Source: Chitinophaga pinensis
GTDB lineage: Bacteria > Bacteroidota > Bacteroidia > Chitinophagales > Chitinophagaceae
Assembly: GCA_945876095.1 (NCBI GenBank)
Contig: CAMCMP010000002.1
Coordinates: 62,001 to 126,000 of the forward strand
Length of the DNA stretch: 64,000 bases
Direction of reading: 5' to 3'
The notes under the pieces are model-generated. The model made no database searches, was not told the DNA's origin, and saw only the letters and a list, made by a program, of their open reading frames with translations. Of this stretch, positions 28,050-36,334 are shown piece after piece; the stretch's first letter is position 1, and each line of letters opens with the position of its first letter. The position numbers and the translations under genes are program-made.

Positions 28050-29138
28050 ATGGTAAAAAAGAAAATTATAATAAACATTTTGCTAGCCATTTTTTGGACG
28101 GCCTTGGGAACGAGTACTATTGTTTTGCTTGCTGCAGCAATTCGTATCAAGGATTCAAAAAAATGTTCTGGAATAGAAATTAATATAAAAGCAGTGAGTA
28201 ACAACTTTTTTGTTGATAAGGCTGATATACTTAAAATTATTACTTCTAAATCGAATGGTGAAGTGAAAGATAATGAGGTGAGTTCTTTTGATTTGAAAGG
28301 TATTGAGTTAGAACTACAAAAAAATATTTGGATTAAAAAAGCACAATTATTTTTTGATAATAATGAAAAATTACAGGTAAATGTTACTGAGAGGGAACCG
28401 GTTGCAAGGGTTTTTAGTAGTTATGGAACTACATTTTATGTTGATAAGGAGGTATCGATGTTACCATTGAGTGATAAGTTTTCTGCTAGACTGCCGGTTT
28501 TTACAAATTTTCCATCTGATAAAAAGGTACTCTTACCATCGGATAGTAACCTGTTAAGAGATATTATTTCAATTAGTCAAGCGATTCAAAAAGATTCATT
28601 TTACATGGCGATGATTGAACAAATTGATATTACCCCACAAAATACTTTTGAAATGCTACCAAAGCTTGGTAATGCAGTGATTGTAGTTGGGGATGCGAAA
28701 AATATAGAAAAAAAATTAGCTAAGCTACGTTTGTTTTATAAAGAGATTATTGTAAAGGCTGGATGGAGTATGTATAGTGAAATTAATATTCAATATAATA
28801 ATCAGGTGGTAGCAAAGAGAAAGGGTGTCGAAGATGTGAGGGCAGATTCTTTGCGCACTTTGCAACTGATTCAGCTGATTGCAGATAATGCTAAAAGATT
28901 ATCAGAAGATTCTTTGCAGACAATCATACAGGACAATGAAAAAAATTCACCTAATAGTAATATGATTCAGCAATCAATAGAGCGAGATGAAAATAGTGAT
29001 TCTAGTCAAGTGATGGAGCCTGTTCCTTCCGAATTAAATATAGATAATAAAAAATCAGTGGTTGTTGTTAAACAAAACTTAGATAAACAAAAAAAGGTAA
29101 ATCAGCAACTACCAAAAACGGTATTAAAGAAACATTAA
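28050..29138 (+). CDS. ftsQ: FtsQ-like cell division protein
   Basis: Bitopic divisome protein in the murC-ftsQ-ftsA position. One TM helix is at about 7-30; the periplasmic part has a POTRA-like region (INIKAVSNNFFVDKADILKII, then LKGIELELQKNIWIKKAQLFF, VNVTEREPVARVF) and a beta domain ending near residue 255. A low-complexity Ser/Asn/Gln/Lys tail of about 100 residues (260-362) extends beyond the normal end. FtsQ recruits FtsL/FtsB. Primary sequence is weakly conserved; the EREPVARV segment and synteny carry the call. Confidence 0.88.
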   Translation: MVKKKIIINILLAIFWTALGTSTIVLLAAAIRIKDSKKCSGIEINIKAVSNNFFVDKADILKIITSKSNGEVKDNEVSSFDLKGIELELQKNIWIKKAQLFFDNNEKLQVNVTEREPVARVFSSYGTTFYVDKEVSMLPLSDKFSARLPVFTNFPSDKKVLLPSDSNLLRDIISISQAIQKDSFYMAMIEQIDITPQNTFEMLPKLGNAVIVVGDAKNIEKKLAKLRLFYKEIIVKAGWSMYSEINIQYNNQVVAKRKGVEDVRADSLRTLQLIQLIADNAKRLSEDSLQTIIQDNEKNSPNSNMIQQSIERDENSDSSQVMEPVPSELNIDNKKSVVVVKQNLDKQKKVNQQLPKTVLKKH

Positions 29139-29181
29139 TTATAAATTATCAATTTTTATAAACACACACAAACATACAATT

Positions 29182-30609
29182 ATGACACAAGAACAAAACA
29201 CAACAAATGATAACGGGGTGGTAAATACCAATCCTGTTATTGTTGGCCTTGACATTGGTACTACTAAGATAGCTGCTATTGCCGGTCGAAAAAATGAATA
29301 TGGCAAACTAGAAATACTAGGTTTTGGCCGTGCCAATAGTAATGGCGTTCAGCATGGGATGGTTTTAAACATTGATCAAACCATTAAGGCAATTGAAATG
29401 GCGTTGAAAAATTGTTATGATTCTAATCCTAATTTATCAATTGAAGAAGTATATGTTGGAATTGCAGGCCATCATATCAAGAGTTTACAAACACGCGGTG
29501 ATATCGTTCGTCAGGCTACTGAGGAAGAGATTCGCCAAGAAGAAGTAGATCGGCTAGTTGCAGATCAATACAGGACTTACATTCCTGCAGGAGATCAAAT
29601 TATTGATGTAATTCCACAAGAGTTTACAGTTGATAATTTTCAAAATATTCCTAATCCTATTGGGTATAGCGGAGTGAAAGTAGGTGCTAATTTTCATATT
29701 ATCACTGGAGATAAAAACGCGATTCGCAATATTAATCGAAGTGTAGAAAAAGCAGGATTATCCACTAAAGATTTAGTCTTACAACCTTTGGCATCTGCTG
29801 CTGCAGTAATGTGCGAACAAGACTTAGAGGCGGGAGTGGCGATAGTAGATATTGGAGGCGGTACTACTGATTTAGCAGTATTTTACGAAGGGATATTAAA
29901 ACATACAGCTGTAATTCCTTTTGGCGGAGAGAATATTACCAATGATATAAAGAATGGTTTAGGTGTTTTAAAAACACAGGCTGAGCAAATGAAAATTCAG
30001 TTTGGAAGTGCGTTGAGTGATGAGGCAAAGTCTAATGCATTCATTACCATTCCGGGATTACGCGGTATGCAGTCTAAGGAAATAAGTGTAAAAAATCTTG
30101 CAGCAATTGTTCAGGCTAGAATGAGTGAAATTATGGATTTTGTTAGCTATCATTTAAAGCAGGTTGGTTTAGATACCCGCTTATTGAATGGTGGAATTAT
30201 TTTAACAGGTGGTGGATCACAATTGAAACATTTAATTCAGCTAACAGAATATGTTACTGGGCTCAATGCAAGAATTGGTTATCCAAATGAACATTTAGCT
30301 GGTGGTCATATTGATGAATTAACAAAGCCAATGTATAGTACTTGTATCGGTTTAATATTGAAAGGATATAATGATTATGAAAATAAAAATAGGCCTTTGG
30401 ATGAATCATTTCATAAAATAACAGTTCCAAATTCTTTAAGAAGACCAACTGCTTCGGAAGCTTTGGAAGCGTCAATAGCTGGAGATGAATTTGAACAAAT
30501 ATCAAGTAATAAAAAAATGAACGAACGTAAATCATTAAAGGGATTTATGGATTCTTTCAAAATTGGATTGATTGATTTGTTCAAAGAAGAGGAAGACGGA
30601 AAATTATAA
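29182..30609 (+). CDS. ftsA: Cell division protein FtsA
   Basis: Actin-like ATPase that tethers FtsZ to the membrane. ATP-binding landmarks: VGLDIGTTKIAAIAGRKNE (phosphate 1), VAIVDIGGGTTDLAVFYEG (phosphate 2), and GGIILTGGGSQLKHLIQL (adenosine region). The 1C domain lies between them (IEEVYVGIAGHHIKSLQTRG). The C-terminal end, KKMNERKSLKGFMDSFKIGLIDLFKEEEDGKL, includes an amphipathic helix consistent with membrane targeting. At 475 aa it is slightly longer than E. coli FtsA (420) because of a polar linker. It lies 43 bases after ftsQ. Confidence 0.97.
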   Translation: MTQEQNTTNDNGVVNTNPVIVGLDIGTTKIAAIAGRKNEYGKLEILGFGRANSNGVQHGMVLNIDQTIKAIEMALKNCYDSNPNLSIEEVYVGIAGHHIKSLQTRGDIVRQATEEEIRQEEVDRLVADQYRTYIPAGDQIIDVIPQEFTVDNFQNIPNPIGYSGVKVGANFHIITGDKNAIRNINRSVEKAGLSTKDLVLQPLASAAAVMCEQDLEAGVAIVDIGGGTTDLAVFYEGILKHTAVIPFGGENITNDIKNGLGVLKTQAEQMKIQFGSALSDEAKSNAFITIPGLRGMQSKEISVKNLAAIVQARMSEIMDFVSYHLKQVGLDTRLLNGGIILTGGGSQLKHLIQLTEYVTGLNARIGYPNEHLAGGHIDELTKPMYSTCIGLILKGYNDYENKNRPLDESFHKITVPNSLRRPTASEALEASIAGDEFEQISSNKKMNERKSLKGFMDSFKIGLIDLFKEEEDGKL

Positions 30610-30762
30610 TTTCAAAACTTCAAATCTCACGTATCAAAAAAGTTTTGAAGTCAACTAACCAATATAATATTTTAAATAAGTATACTAACCCATTCACAAC
30701 AGTACTTTCAATTGACTGCCTTACTAACAGAAAATTTGGAGCGTACTTAAATAGTAATAATT

Positions 30763-32667
30763 ATGATACATTTTGATTTACCAAAAGAGCAGTCATCTAT
30801 TATCAAGGTAATTGGTGTAGGTGGTGGCGGAAGCAATGCCGTAAACCATATGTTTTCGCAAAACATTGAAGGCGTAAATTTCATCATCTGTAATACAGAT
30901 GCACAGGCGATTGCCCAAAGTAAGGTGCCTAATAAAATTCAGTTAGGACCACATTTAACTCAAGGTTTGGGTGCTGGAGCTAATCCGGAAATTGGTCGCC
31001 AGGCTACCGAAGAAAGTTTGGAAGAAATCAAACGAATTTTGGAAGTTAATACCAAAATGGCTTTTATAACAGCCGGAATGGGCGGCGGAACTGGTACAGG
31101 GGGGGCTCCTATTTTAGCAAAAATTTGTAAAGATCTAGGAATTCTAACAGTAGGTATTGTAACTACACCCTTTGCGTATGAAGGAAAAAAACGTTTAGCC
31201 CAGGCAGAGGAAGGAGTAAGAATGATGAAGGACCATGTTGATACCTTATTAGTTATTAGTAATGATAAACTGCGTCATCAGTTTGGAAATTTAAAGATGA
31301 AAGAGGCTTTTGAAAAAGCAGACAACGTATTGGCAACAGCAGCAAAATGTATAACGGATGTAATTAATAGTACTGGTCAAATCAATGTCGATTTTGCGGA
31401 TGTATGTACTGTAATGAGTAATGGCGGTGTGGCTATATTGGGTAGTGCAATTGCAGAGGGTGAAAATAGAGCACAGGTAGCCATTGAGAATGCATTAAAT
31501 TCACCTTTATTGAATGATAGTGAAATTCGTGGTGCAAGATGGATTTTAATTAATATAAATTCTGCAGAAGGAGAACATGAATTTACCATGGATGAAGTGG
31601 AGATTATACAAAATCATTTGATTAGTAAAGCCGGGGAAGATAGTGATGTGATATTAGGATTGGGATATGATAATACTTTAGCAAAAGGTATCAGTATCAC
31701 TTTAATCGCTACTGGCTTTGAACACAAAGATCCTTTTGCAAAAAAGAGTAGTCTTTCTAAAGAGGAAAAAAAGGATGAAAAAATAGTAATGACTTTGGAA
31801 ATGCCTGTGAAGGAAGAGAAAAAAATACTTCAACAACATAGCCTTCCATTTGAAGAAAATTTAGTACCTGAAGTGGTTGAAGAACCGGTAGAAATTCCTA
31901 ATATTACTGAGTCTTCTATTTCTGAATCAATGATGCCTACGTTGGTAGTTGAGCCAATTCAAGAACAAATAATTGAACCAGTAGTTGAAATTGTAATGGA
32001 AACTAACGATACACAGAAAGTATTTTTTGAAATTTCTTCTGTTGCAGATCAAGCTCCAGTGATTGAATTTGACATTCCTTTAAGTATGCCTTCGCCAGAG
32101 AAAAAATCAAAGACGGAAACTGATGAAATTGCTGCCATTAGGAAACAAAATGAAGTTACTGCTAATAATATAACTGCAGGTGGATATTTAGAAAAGCCTG
32201 TAAATATTTATATTTCTGAACCAACGAATTCACAACCGCCGATTCAGGATTCAAGCAATTCTTCTATGGATCAGGAAGAAGTAGAAGAGGATTCTACAAT
32301 GGAAATGCATATGGTAATTAAGGATGATTTTTCGATGGTGGAGCAAATGGCTAATGAAGTTGAAACTCAACAGATATTGATGGCTAGATCCGAAGAGCAG
32401 TCAATACCCGATGAAACTGAAGAGCTAAGACGCCGTGCAATGGATCGTATAGCTAAGCTGCGTAATTTGTCATTTAATATAAATGCTGCAGATCCAAACA
32501 ATGAATTTGAATCAGTACCTGCTTATCTTAGAAGAAATATGGAGCTTCATAATTCTATTGCAGATGTAGAAAGTTTTTATAGTAATTATACTGTTAAATC
32601 AGATGACAATAATTTGATTGAACCAGGCTCTATCAATTCTTTTTTAGATGGTAAAAAGCCAGATTAA
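30763..32667 (+). CDS. ftsZ: Cell division GTPase FtsZ with long C-terminal extension
   Basis: Tubulin-like GTPase forming the Z ring. The core shows IKVIGVGGGGSNAVNHM, the tubulin signature GGGTGTGG (107-114), ITDVINSTGQINVDFADV and the T7-loop-like NVDFAD. The core ends at about residue 325; the remaining 300 residues are an acidic, Pro/Glu/Ser-rich linker. A conserved-peptide-like VPAYLRR (585-591) is internal, followed by another 43 residues ending INSFLDGKKPD. FtsZ of 634 aa is long versus 383 in E. coli, though long linkers are common in Bacteroidota. A 153-base gap from ftsA suggests its own promoter. Confidence 0.97.
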   Translation: MIHFDLPKEQSSIIKVIGVGGGGSNAVNHMFSQNIEGVNFIICNTDAQAIAQSKVPNKIQLGPHLTQGLGAGANPEIGRQATEESLEEIKRILEVNTKMAFITAGMGGGTGTGGAPILAKICKDLGILTVGIVTTPFAYEGKKRLAQAEEGVRMMKDHVDTLLVISNDKLRHQFGNLKMKEAFEKADNVLATAAKCITDVINSTGQINVDFADVCTVMSNGGVAILGSAIAEGENRAQVAIENALNSPLLNDSEIRGARWILININSAEGEHEFTMDEVEIIQNHLISKAGEDSDVILGLGYDNTLAKGISITLIATGFEHKDPFAKKSSLSKEEKKDEKIVMTLEMPVKEEKKILQQHSLPFEENLVPEVVEEPVEIPNITESSISESMMPTLVVEPIQEQIIEPVVEIVMETNDTQKVFFEISSVADQAPVIEFDIPLSMPSPEKKSKTETDEIAAIRKQNEVTANNITAGGYLEKPVNIYISEPTNSQPPIQDSSNSSMDQEEVEEDSTMEMHMVIKDDFSMVEQMANEVETQQILMARSEEQSIPDETEELRRRAMDRIAKLRNLSFNINAADPNNEFESVPAYLRRNMELHNSIADVESFYSNYTVKSDDNNLIEPGSINSFLDGKKPD

Positions 32668-32728
32668 AAAAAGTAACATTTTTTGAACTTGATTCGGTGA
32701 TTTGTTTTTTTATATTGTCTAGTTTGTG

Positions 32729-32756
32729 AAGCCCCTTGCTGAAAAGTGAGGGGCTT
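32729..32756 (+). terminator. Terminator-like hairpin after ftsZ
   Basis: AAGCCCCT pairs with AGGGGCTT around a 12-base loop; the T tract afterwards is short (GTGTTTTG), so strength is uncertain. It closes the mraZ-ftsZ cluster. Confidence 0.6.
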
Positions 32757-32808
32757 GTGTTTTGATTAAGTATTTTGTACTCATTCTCTTGATGCCGTTT
32801 CTATTACC

Positions 32809-32816
32809 TATTTTTG
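32809..32816 (+). promoter_or_regulatory. Candidate -7 promoter element before the THUMP methyltransferase
   Basis: TATTTTTG matches TAnnTTTG and ends 8 bases before the chosen ATG at 32825, which supports that start over the upstream TTG and would give a near-leaderless message. No clean -33 element is seen. Confidence 0.45.
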
Positions 32817-32824
32817 CAGCTACT

Positions 32825-34003
32825 ATGCAACTCTTCAAAATTACCAGCCGTATAATTGTTACTTGCAGTAATCGGCTATCACCATTTCTGCAACAAGAAA
32901 TTATTGAACTAGGGTTTACGCCTATTCGTGTTTTTAAAACAGGGGTGGAATTAATGGGTACATTAGAAGATTGTATAAAGCTCAATTTACATCTTCGATG
33001 TGCTAGTCAGATTTTATTTTCTATCAATGAATTTGCTGCTCGAAATGCGGAAGAGTTATATAACTATTTATTGCACATTGAATGGGAAGATATTATTGCG
33101 GTGGATGGATATTTTTCAATCACTAGCAATGTTGACAATGCTACCATTAATAATTCTTTATTTGCCAATGTGAAAGTAAAGGACGCAATTGCTGATCGGT
33201 TTAGAAATAGAACAGGTCAACGTCCTAATTCAGGCCCGGAGTTGGATAAGGTAGTGATTCATTTATATTGGAAGGAAGAAGTAGCAGAATTATTTGTTGA
33301 TACTTCTGGTGAAACACTCTCTAAACATGGCTATAGAAAAATCCCAGGTAAGGCACCTATGTTAGAGGCTTTAGCTGCAGCTACTTTATTAGCAACTAAG
33401 TGGGATAGAAAATCCCCCTTCATTAATCCAATGTGTGGTTCTTCTACATTGGCGATAGAAGCGGCATTGTTGGCTACCCAACGAAAGCCTGGGTTGTTTA
33501 GAAATAATTATTCATTCATGCATTTGGTTGGATTTGATTTAGAAATGTATGAGGAACAAAGAAAAAAATTAGATGAAGCCATTATAGAAGTGAGTGGATT
33601 AAAAATTATAGCAACTGATATTAGTGGTGATGCGGTAAATATTTCAAAGGTTAACGCCGCAGCTGCAGGGGTAGAAGATTTGATAGAGTTTGCTGTAGGT
33701 GATTTTGAAACTACGCTGATTCCAGCGGATCAAAGTGGTGTTATTTATTTTAATCCAGAATATGGAGATCGCTTGGGTGTAGAAGCTGAATTGGAAATTA
33801 CTTATGGCAGAATTGGAGATTTTATGAAGCAGCAATGTAAAGGTTACACAGGGTATATTTTCACTGGTAATTTAGAACTTGCAAAAAAAATTGGGCTCAA
33901 ACCAAAAAGGCGTATTGAATTTTATACCAGTAAAATTGATTGCAGGTTGTTTGAATATGAGTTGTATGCAGGTACAAAAAGAATTGACATTGTTCAAAGT
34001 TGA
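32825..34003 (+). CDS. THUMP-domain class I RNA methyltransferase (RlmL/RlmK-type)
   Basis: A 392-aa RNA N2-guanine methyltransferase candidate. The N-terminal part (about 1-160) is a THUMP RNA-binding domain; the catalytic part contains KAPMLEALAAATL, the SAM motif FINPMCGSSTLAIEAALLA and the active-site region VIYFNPEYGDRLG, the Bacteroidota variant of N-P-P-Y. E. coli RlmL methylates G2445 of 23S rRNA; rlmL-like single-domain proteins lack the RlmK half, as here. The ATG at 32825 is chosen because the upstream TTG extension is a hydrophobic stretch absent from the family and overlaps a promoter-like element. Exact target unknown. Confidence 0.85.
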   Translation: MQLFKITSRIIVTCSNRLSPFLQQEIIELGFTPIRVFKTGVELMGTLEDCIKLNLHLRCASQILFSINEFAARNAEELYNYLLHIEWEDIIAVDGYFSITSNVDNATINNSLFANVKVKDAIADRFRNRTGQRPNSGPELDKVVIHLYWKEEVAELFVDTSGETLSKHGYRKIPGKAPMLEALAAATLLATKWDRKSPFINPMCGSSTLAIEAALLATQRKPGLFRNNYSFMHLVGFDLEMYEEQRKKLDEAIIEVSGLKIIATDISGDAVNISKVNAAAAGVEDLIEFAVGDFETTLIPADQSGVIYFNPEYGDRLGVEAELEITYGRIGDFMKQQCKGYTGYIFTGNLELAKKIGLKPKRRIEFYTSKIDCRLFEYELYAGTKRIDIVQS

Positions 34004-34022
34004 GCGCATCTGTGATTATTTA

Positions 34023-34568
34023 GTTGACCCTTAAAAAGTAGGGTAAGGCAATCTGACATAATATTTTTTTGAACTCCCTCGAATAAAAATTGCTAGAAAT
34101 GTCAAATGTCAGCTGTTAAAAAATCAATTCTCCGCGGCGGAGGAATGCCCTTTAAAGTAACTCCGTATTTTAATTTCGCATTAATAGATAGTGGATCCTC
34201 TATTCGACGCCCTCGAATAAAAAGTGCTAGAAATATTAAATATCAGACGTTAAAAAATCAAGGCTGTTTGAGCGAGCACTCCCTTTAAAGTAACTTACTT
34301 TACCCGCGAGTTCCTTGATTTTAGGCTGATATTTAATATTTCAGCCTTTTTATTCGCAGGATTGATTTTTTTTGTTACTTTTTTGCATCAAGGCAAAAAA
34401 GTAAAAGCACTCTATTCCAAAGGAAATCCCAGACCTAAATAGCTAAATTTTATTTTACAAAAAACAAGAAGAGATTGTTAATCATTTGAGTGATTATTAG
34501 GTAGTTCTTTATCAATTCTTTTTTATCAAAAGCTATACCAAATAGGAGCTTACGAATTTTTGAGGGTC
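34023..34568 (-). repeat. Dispersed non-coding element, copy A (546 bp)
   Basis: Largest of three related intergenic elements (see 45136 and 52133); it lies in the opposite orientation to the other two. Inner features: GTTGACCC-like left end and GAGGGTC right end, an imperfect CTCCGCGGCGGAG, an inverted-repeat core (34213-34358) from CCTCGAATAAAAA to TTTTTATTCGCAGG, and the perfect hairpin TTACTTTTTTGC-6-GCAAAAAAGTAA (34375-34404). It is flanked by a 9-base direct repeat GATTATTTA (34014-34022, 34569-34577), a possible target duplication. It sits between convergent genes. The track ORF 34106-34288 falls inside and is not coding. Confidence 0.8.
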
Positions 34569-34582
34569 GATTATTTATTCAT

Positions 34583-35584
34583 TTAAGAAGCTGTATCATA
34601 AGCCCATTCAACCAATGTAGCGCCCCAAGTAAATCCACCTCCAAACGCGGCTAAAACAATTTTGTCTCCCTTATGTAATTGCTTTTCCCATTCCCAAAGA
34701 CACAGTGGAATGGTAGCTGCAGTAGTATTGCCATAGCGTTGAATGTTCAACATTACTTTGTCATGAGATAATCCCATCCTATTAGCAGTTGCATCTATGA
34801 TTCTTTTGTTTGCTTGGTGAGGTACAAGCCAAGCGATGTCTTCACCAGTTAGCTGATTGCGTTCTAGTAAATCGTAGGCAGCATCTGCCATACCTTTCAC
34901 AGCTGCTTTAAATACCTGTTGACCTGATTGGTAAATATTATGTTCTTTTGCTAGTACTGTTTCTATGCTTGCGGGCTTTAAAGATCCACCTGCTTTCATG
35001 TTTAAAAAATCTTTTCCGCTACCATCACTTTTTAATAAACTGTCTTTTACTCCATTACCATCGATAGAGGGTTCCAGTAAAACTGCTCCAGCCCCATCTC
35101 CAAAAAGTATGCAAGTGGTACGATCAGTGTAGTCAACAATGGAACTCATTTTATCGGCTCCTACTACCACTACTTTTTTATAACGTCCACTTTCAACCAG
35201 TGAAGATCCAGTGGTAAGTCCAAACAAAAATCCAGAGCAGGCAGCACTTAAATCAAATCCCCAAGCATTTACCGCTCCTATTTTATCGCAAACAATATTG
35301 GCAGTAGCAGGAAAAATCATATCTGGTGTTACCGTTGCTACAATAAGGCAGTCGATTTCTTCGGGTTGAATTCCTCTTTTTTTACATAATTCCAATACTG
35401 CAGGTGCGCACATATCGGAAGTGGCCAGCCCTTCGCCTTTTAAAATCCTTCTTTCTTCTACACCTGTCCTAGTTTTGATCCATTCATCATTGGTATCAAT
35501 CATCGTCTCCAAAATAGCATTGGTAAGTCTATATTCAGGAACATATCCGCCTACTGAGGTAATTGCAGCTATAATTTTTTGCAT
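34583..35584 (-). CDS. fabH: Beta-ketoacyl-ACP synthase III
   Basis: Condenses acetyl-CoA (or a branched acyl-CoA) with malonyl-ACP to begin fatty acid synthesis. The 333-aa protein has the Cys-His-Asn triad: Cys116 in DLSAACSGFLFGL, His in LVPHQANKRIID and Asn in YGNTTAATIPLCL. DEWIKTRTGVEERRI and FGDGAGAVLLEP are also typical. Many Bacteroidota make iso-branched fatty acids, so a branched starter is plausible but not readable here. It is divergent from ruvA; its 3' side is 14 bases from repeat copy A. A separate fab cluster is not present. Confidence 0.96.
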   Translation of the reverse strand: MQKIIAAITSVGGYVPEYRLTNAILETMIDTNDEWIKTRTGVEERRILKGEGLATSDMCAPAVLELCKKRGIQPEEIDCLIVATVTPDMIFPATANIVCDKIGAVNAWGFDLSAACSGFLFGLTTGSSLVESGRYKKVVVVGADKMSSIVDYTDRTTCILFGDGAGAVLLEPSIDGNGVKDSLLKSDGSGKDFLNMKAGGSLKPASIETVLAKEHNIYQSGQQVFKAAVKGMADAAYDLLERNQLTGEDIAWLVPHQANKRIIDATANRMGLSHDKVMLNIQRYGNTTAATIPLCLWEWEKQLHKGDKIVLAAFGGGFTWGATLVEWAYDTAS

Positions 35585-35719
35585 ATAAGAAAAAATATTT
35601 ATATTTTGAAGGGTATTTATTTACTTCGAAAGGGCAAAAATACGTTAAAAACTGCAAGGTTGGATTTTGTCGCTTCGCTCACGAATTATCCTTATTTTCG
35701 CATAAGATTTAATCTAATT

Positions 35720-36307
35720 ATGTACGCATATTTACAGGGAAAATTTTCACTTAAGAACCCCGCCCAGGTTTATATTGATGTAAATGGGGTAGGATATGAA
35801 GTAAATATTAGTTTAAATACTTATACTTACATACAAAATTCTGATGCTGGTAAGCTTTATACTTATCTTCAGATTAAAGAAGACGGCCACACTTTATTTG
35901 GTTTTTTTGATAGGGGTGAAAAGGAAATGTTTATCCAGTTGATTAGTGTTTCAGGCGTGGGCGCATCTACTGCCAGAATGATGTTATCGCACTTAAAACC
36001 AGATGAATTGAGTGCCGCTATTCAGCAGGGAAATGTAAGGTTGCTTGAAAGTATTAAAGGGATAGGTAAAAAAACAGCTGAGCGATTGGTGCTGGAGTTA
36101 AGAGACAAAGTCAATAAAATTGACAGTATTGTTTATTCGCAAGAATCATCCAGTAATAATAATTTTCAACAGGATGCCCTTAATGCATTAGTGGCTTTAG
36201 GAATAACAAGAGTGCAGGCTGAAGCTGCCATAAAAAAAGTTACAATAACAGATACAAATATCCTCCATCTCGAAGAATTAATTAAAAAAGCACTTAAAGC
36301 AATTTGA
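35720..36307 (+). CDS. ruvA: Holliday junction branch migration protein RuvA
   Basis: RuvA binds four-way junctions and loads the RuvB motor during recombination repair. From the ATG at 35720 (MYAYLQGKFSLKNPAQVYIDVNGVGYEV) it is 195 aa, the family norm, with the N-terminal OB fold, a double HhH region (LISVSGVGASTARMML, LLESIKGIGKKTAERLVLELRDK) and the C-terminal UBA-like domain (DALNALVALGITRVQAEAAI). The track ORF start at 35579 adds 47 residues overlapping the fabH promoter and is rejected. It precedes sprA by 27 bases, an arrangement I recall from other Bacteroidota. Confidence 0.96.
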   Translation: MYAYLQGKFSLKNPAQVYIDVNGVGYEVNISLNTYTYIQNSDAGKLYTYLQIKEDGHTLFGFFDRGEKEMFIQLISVSGVGASTARMMLSHLKPDELSAAIQQGNVRLLESIKGIGKKTAERLVLELRDKVNKIDSIVYSQESSSNNNFQQDALNALVALGITRVQAEAAIKKVTITDTNILHLEELIKKALKAI

Positions 36308-36334
36308 TAGAACTCTACATTAACTAATTACTGG

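Noticed and set aside
34106-34288. 60-aa ORF on the plus strand
   Set aside because: It lies wholly inside dispersed element copy A, reads through its palindromes, and has no counterpart frame in copies B and C.
35579-35719. N-terminal extension of ruvA
   Set aside because: The 47 extra residues lie across the fabH start and intergenic promoter region and do not belong to the RuvA family; ATG at 35720 fits.
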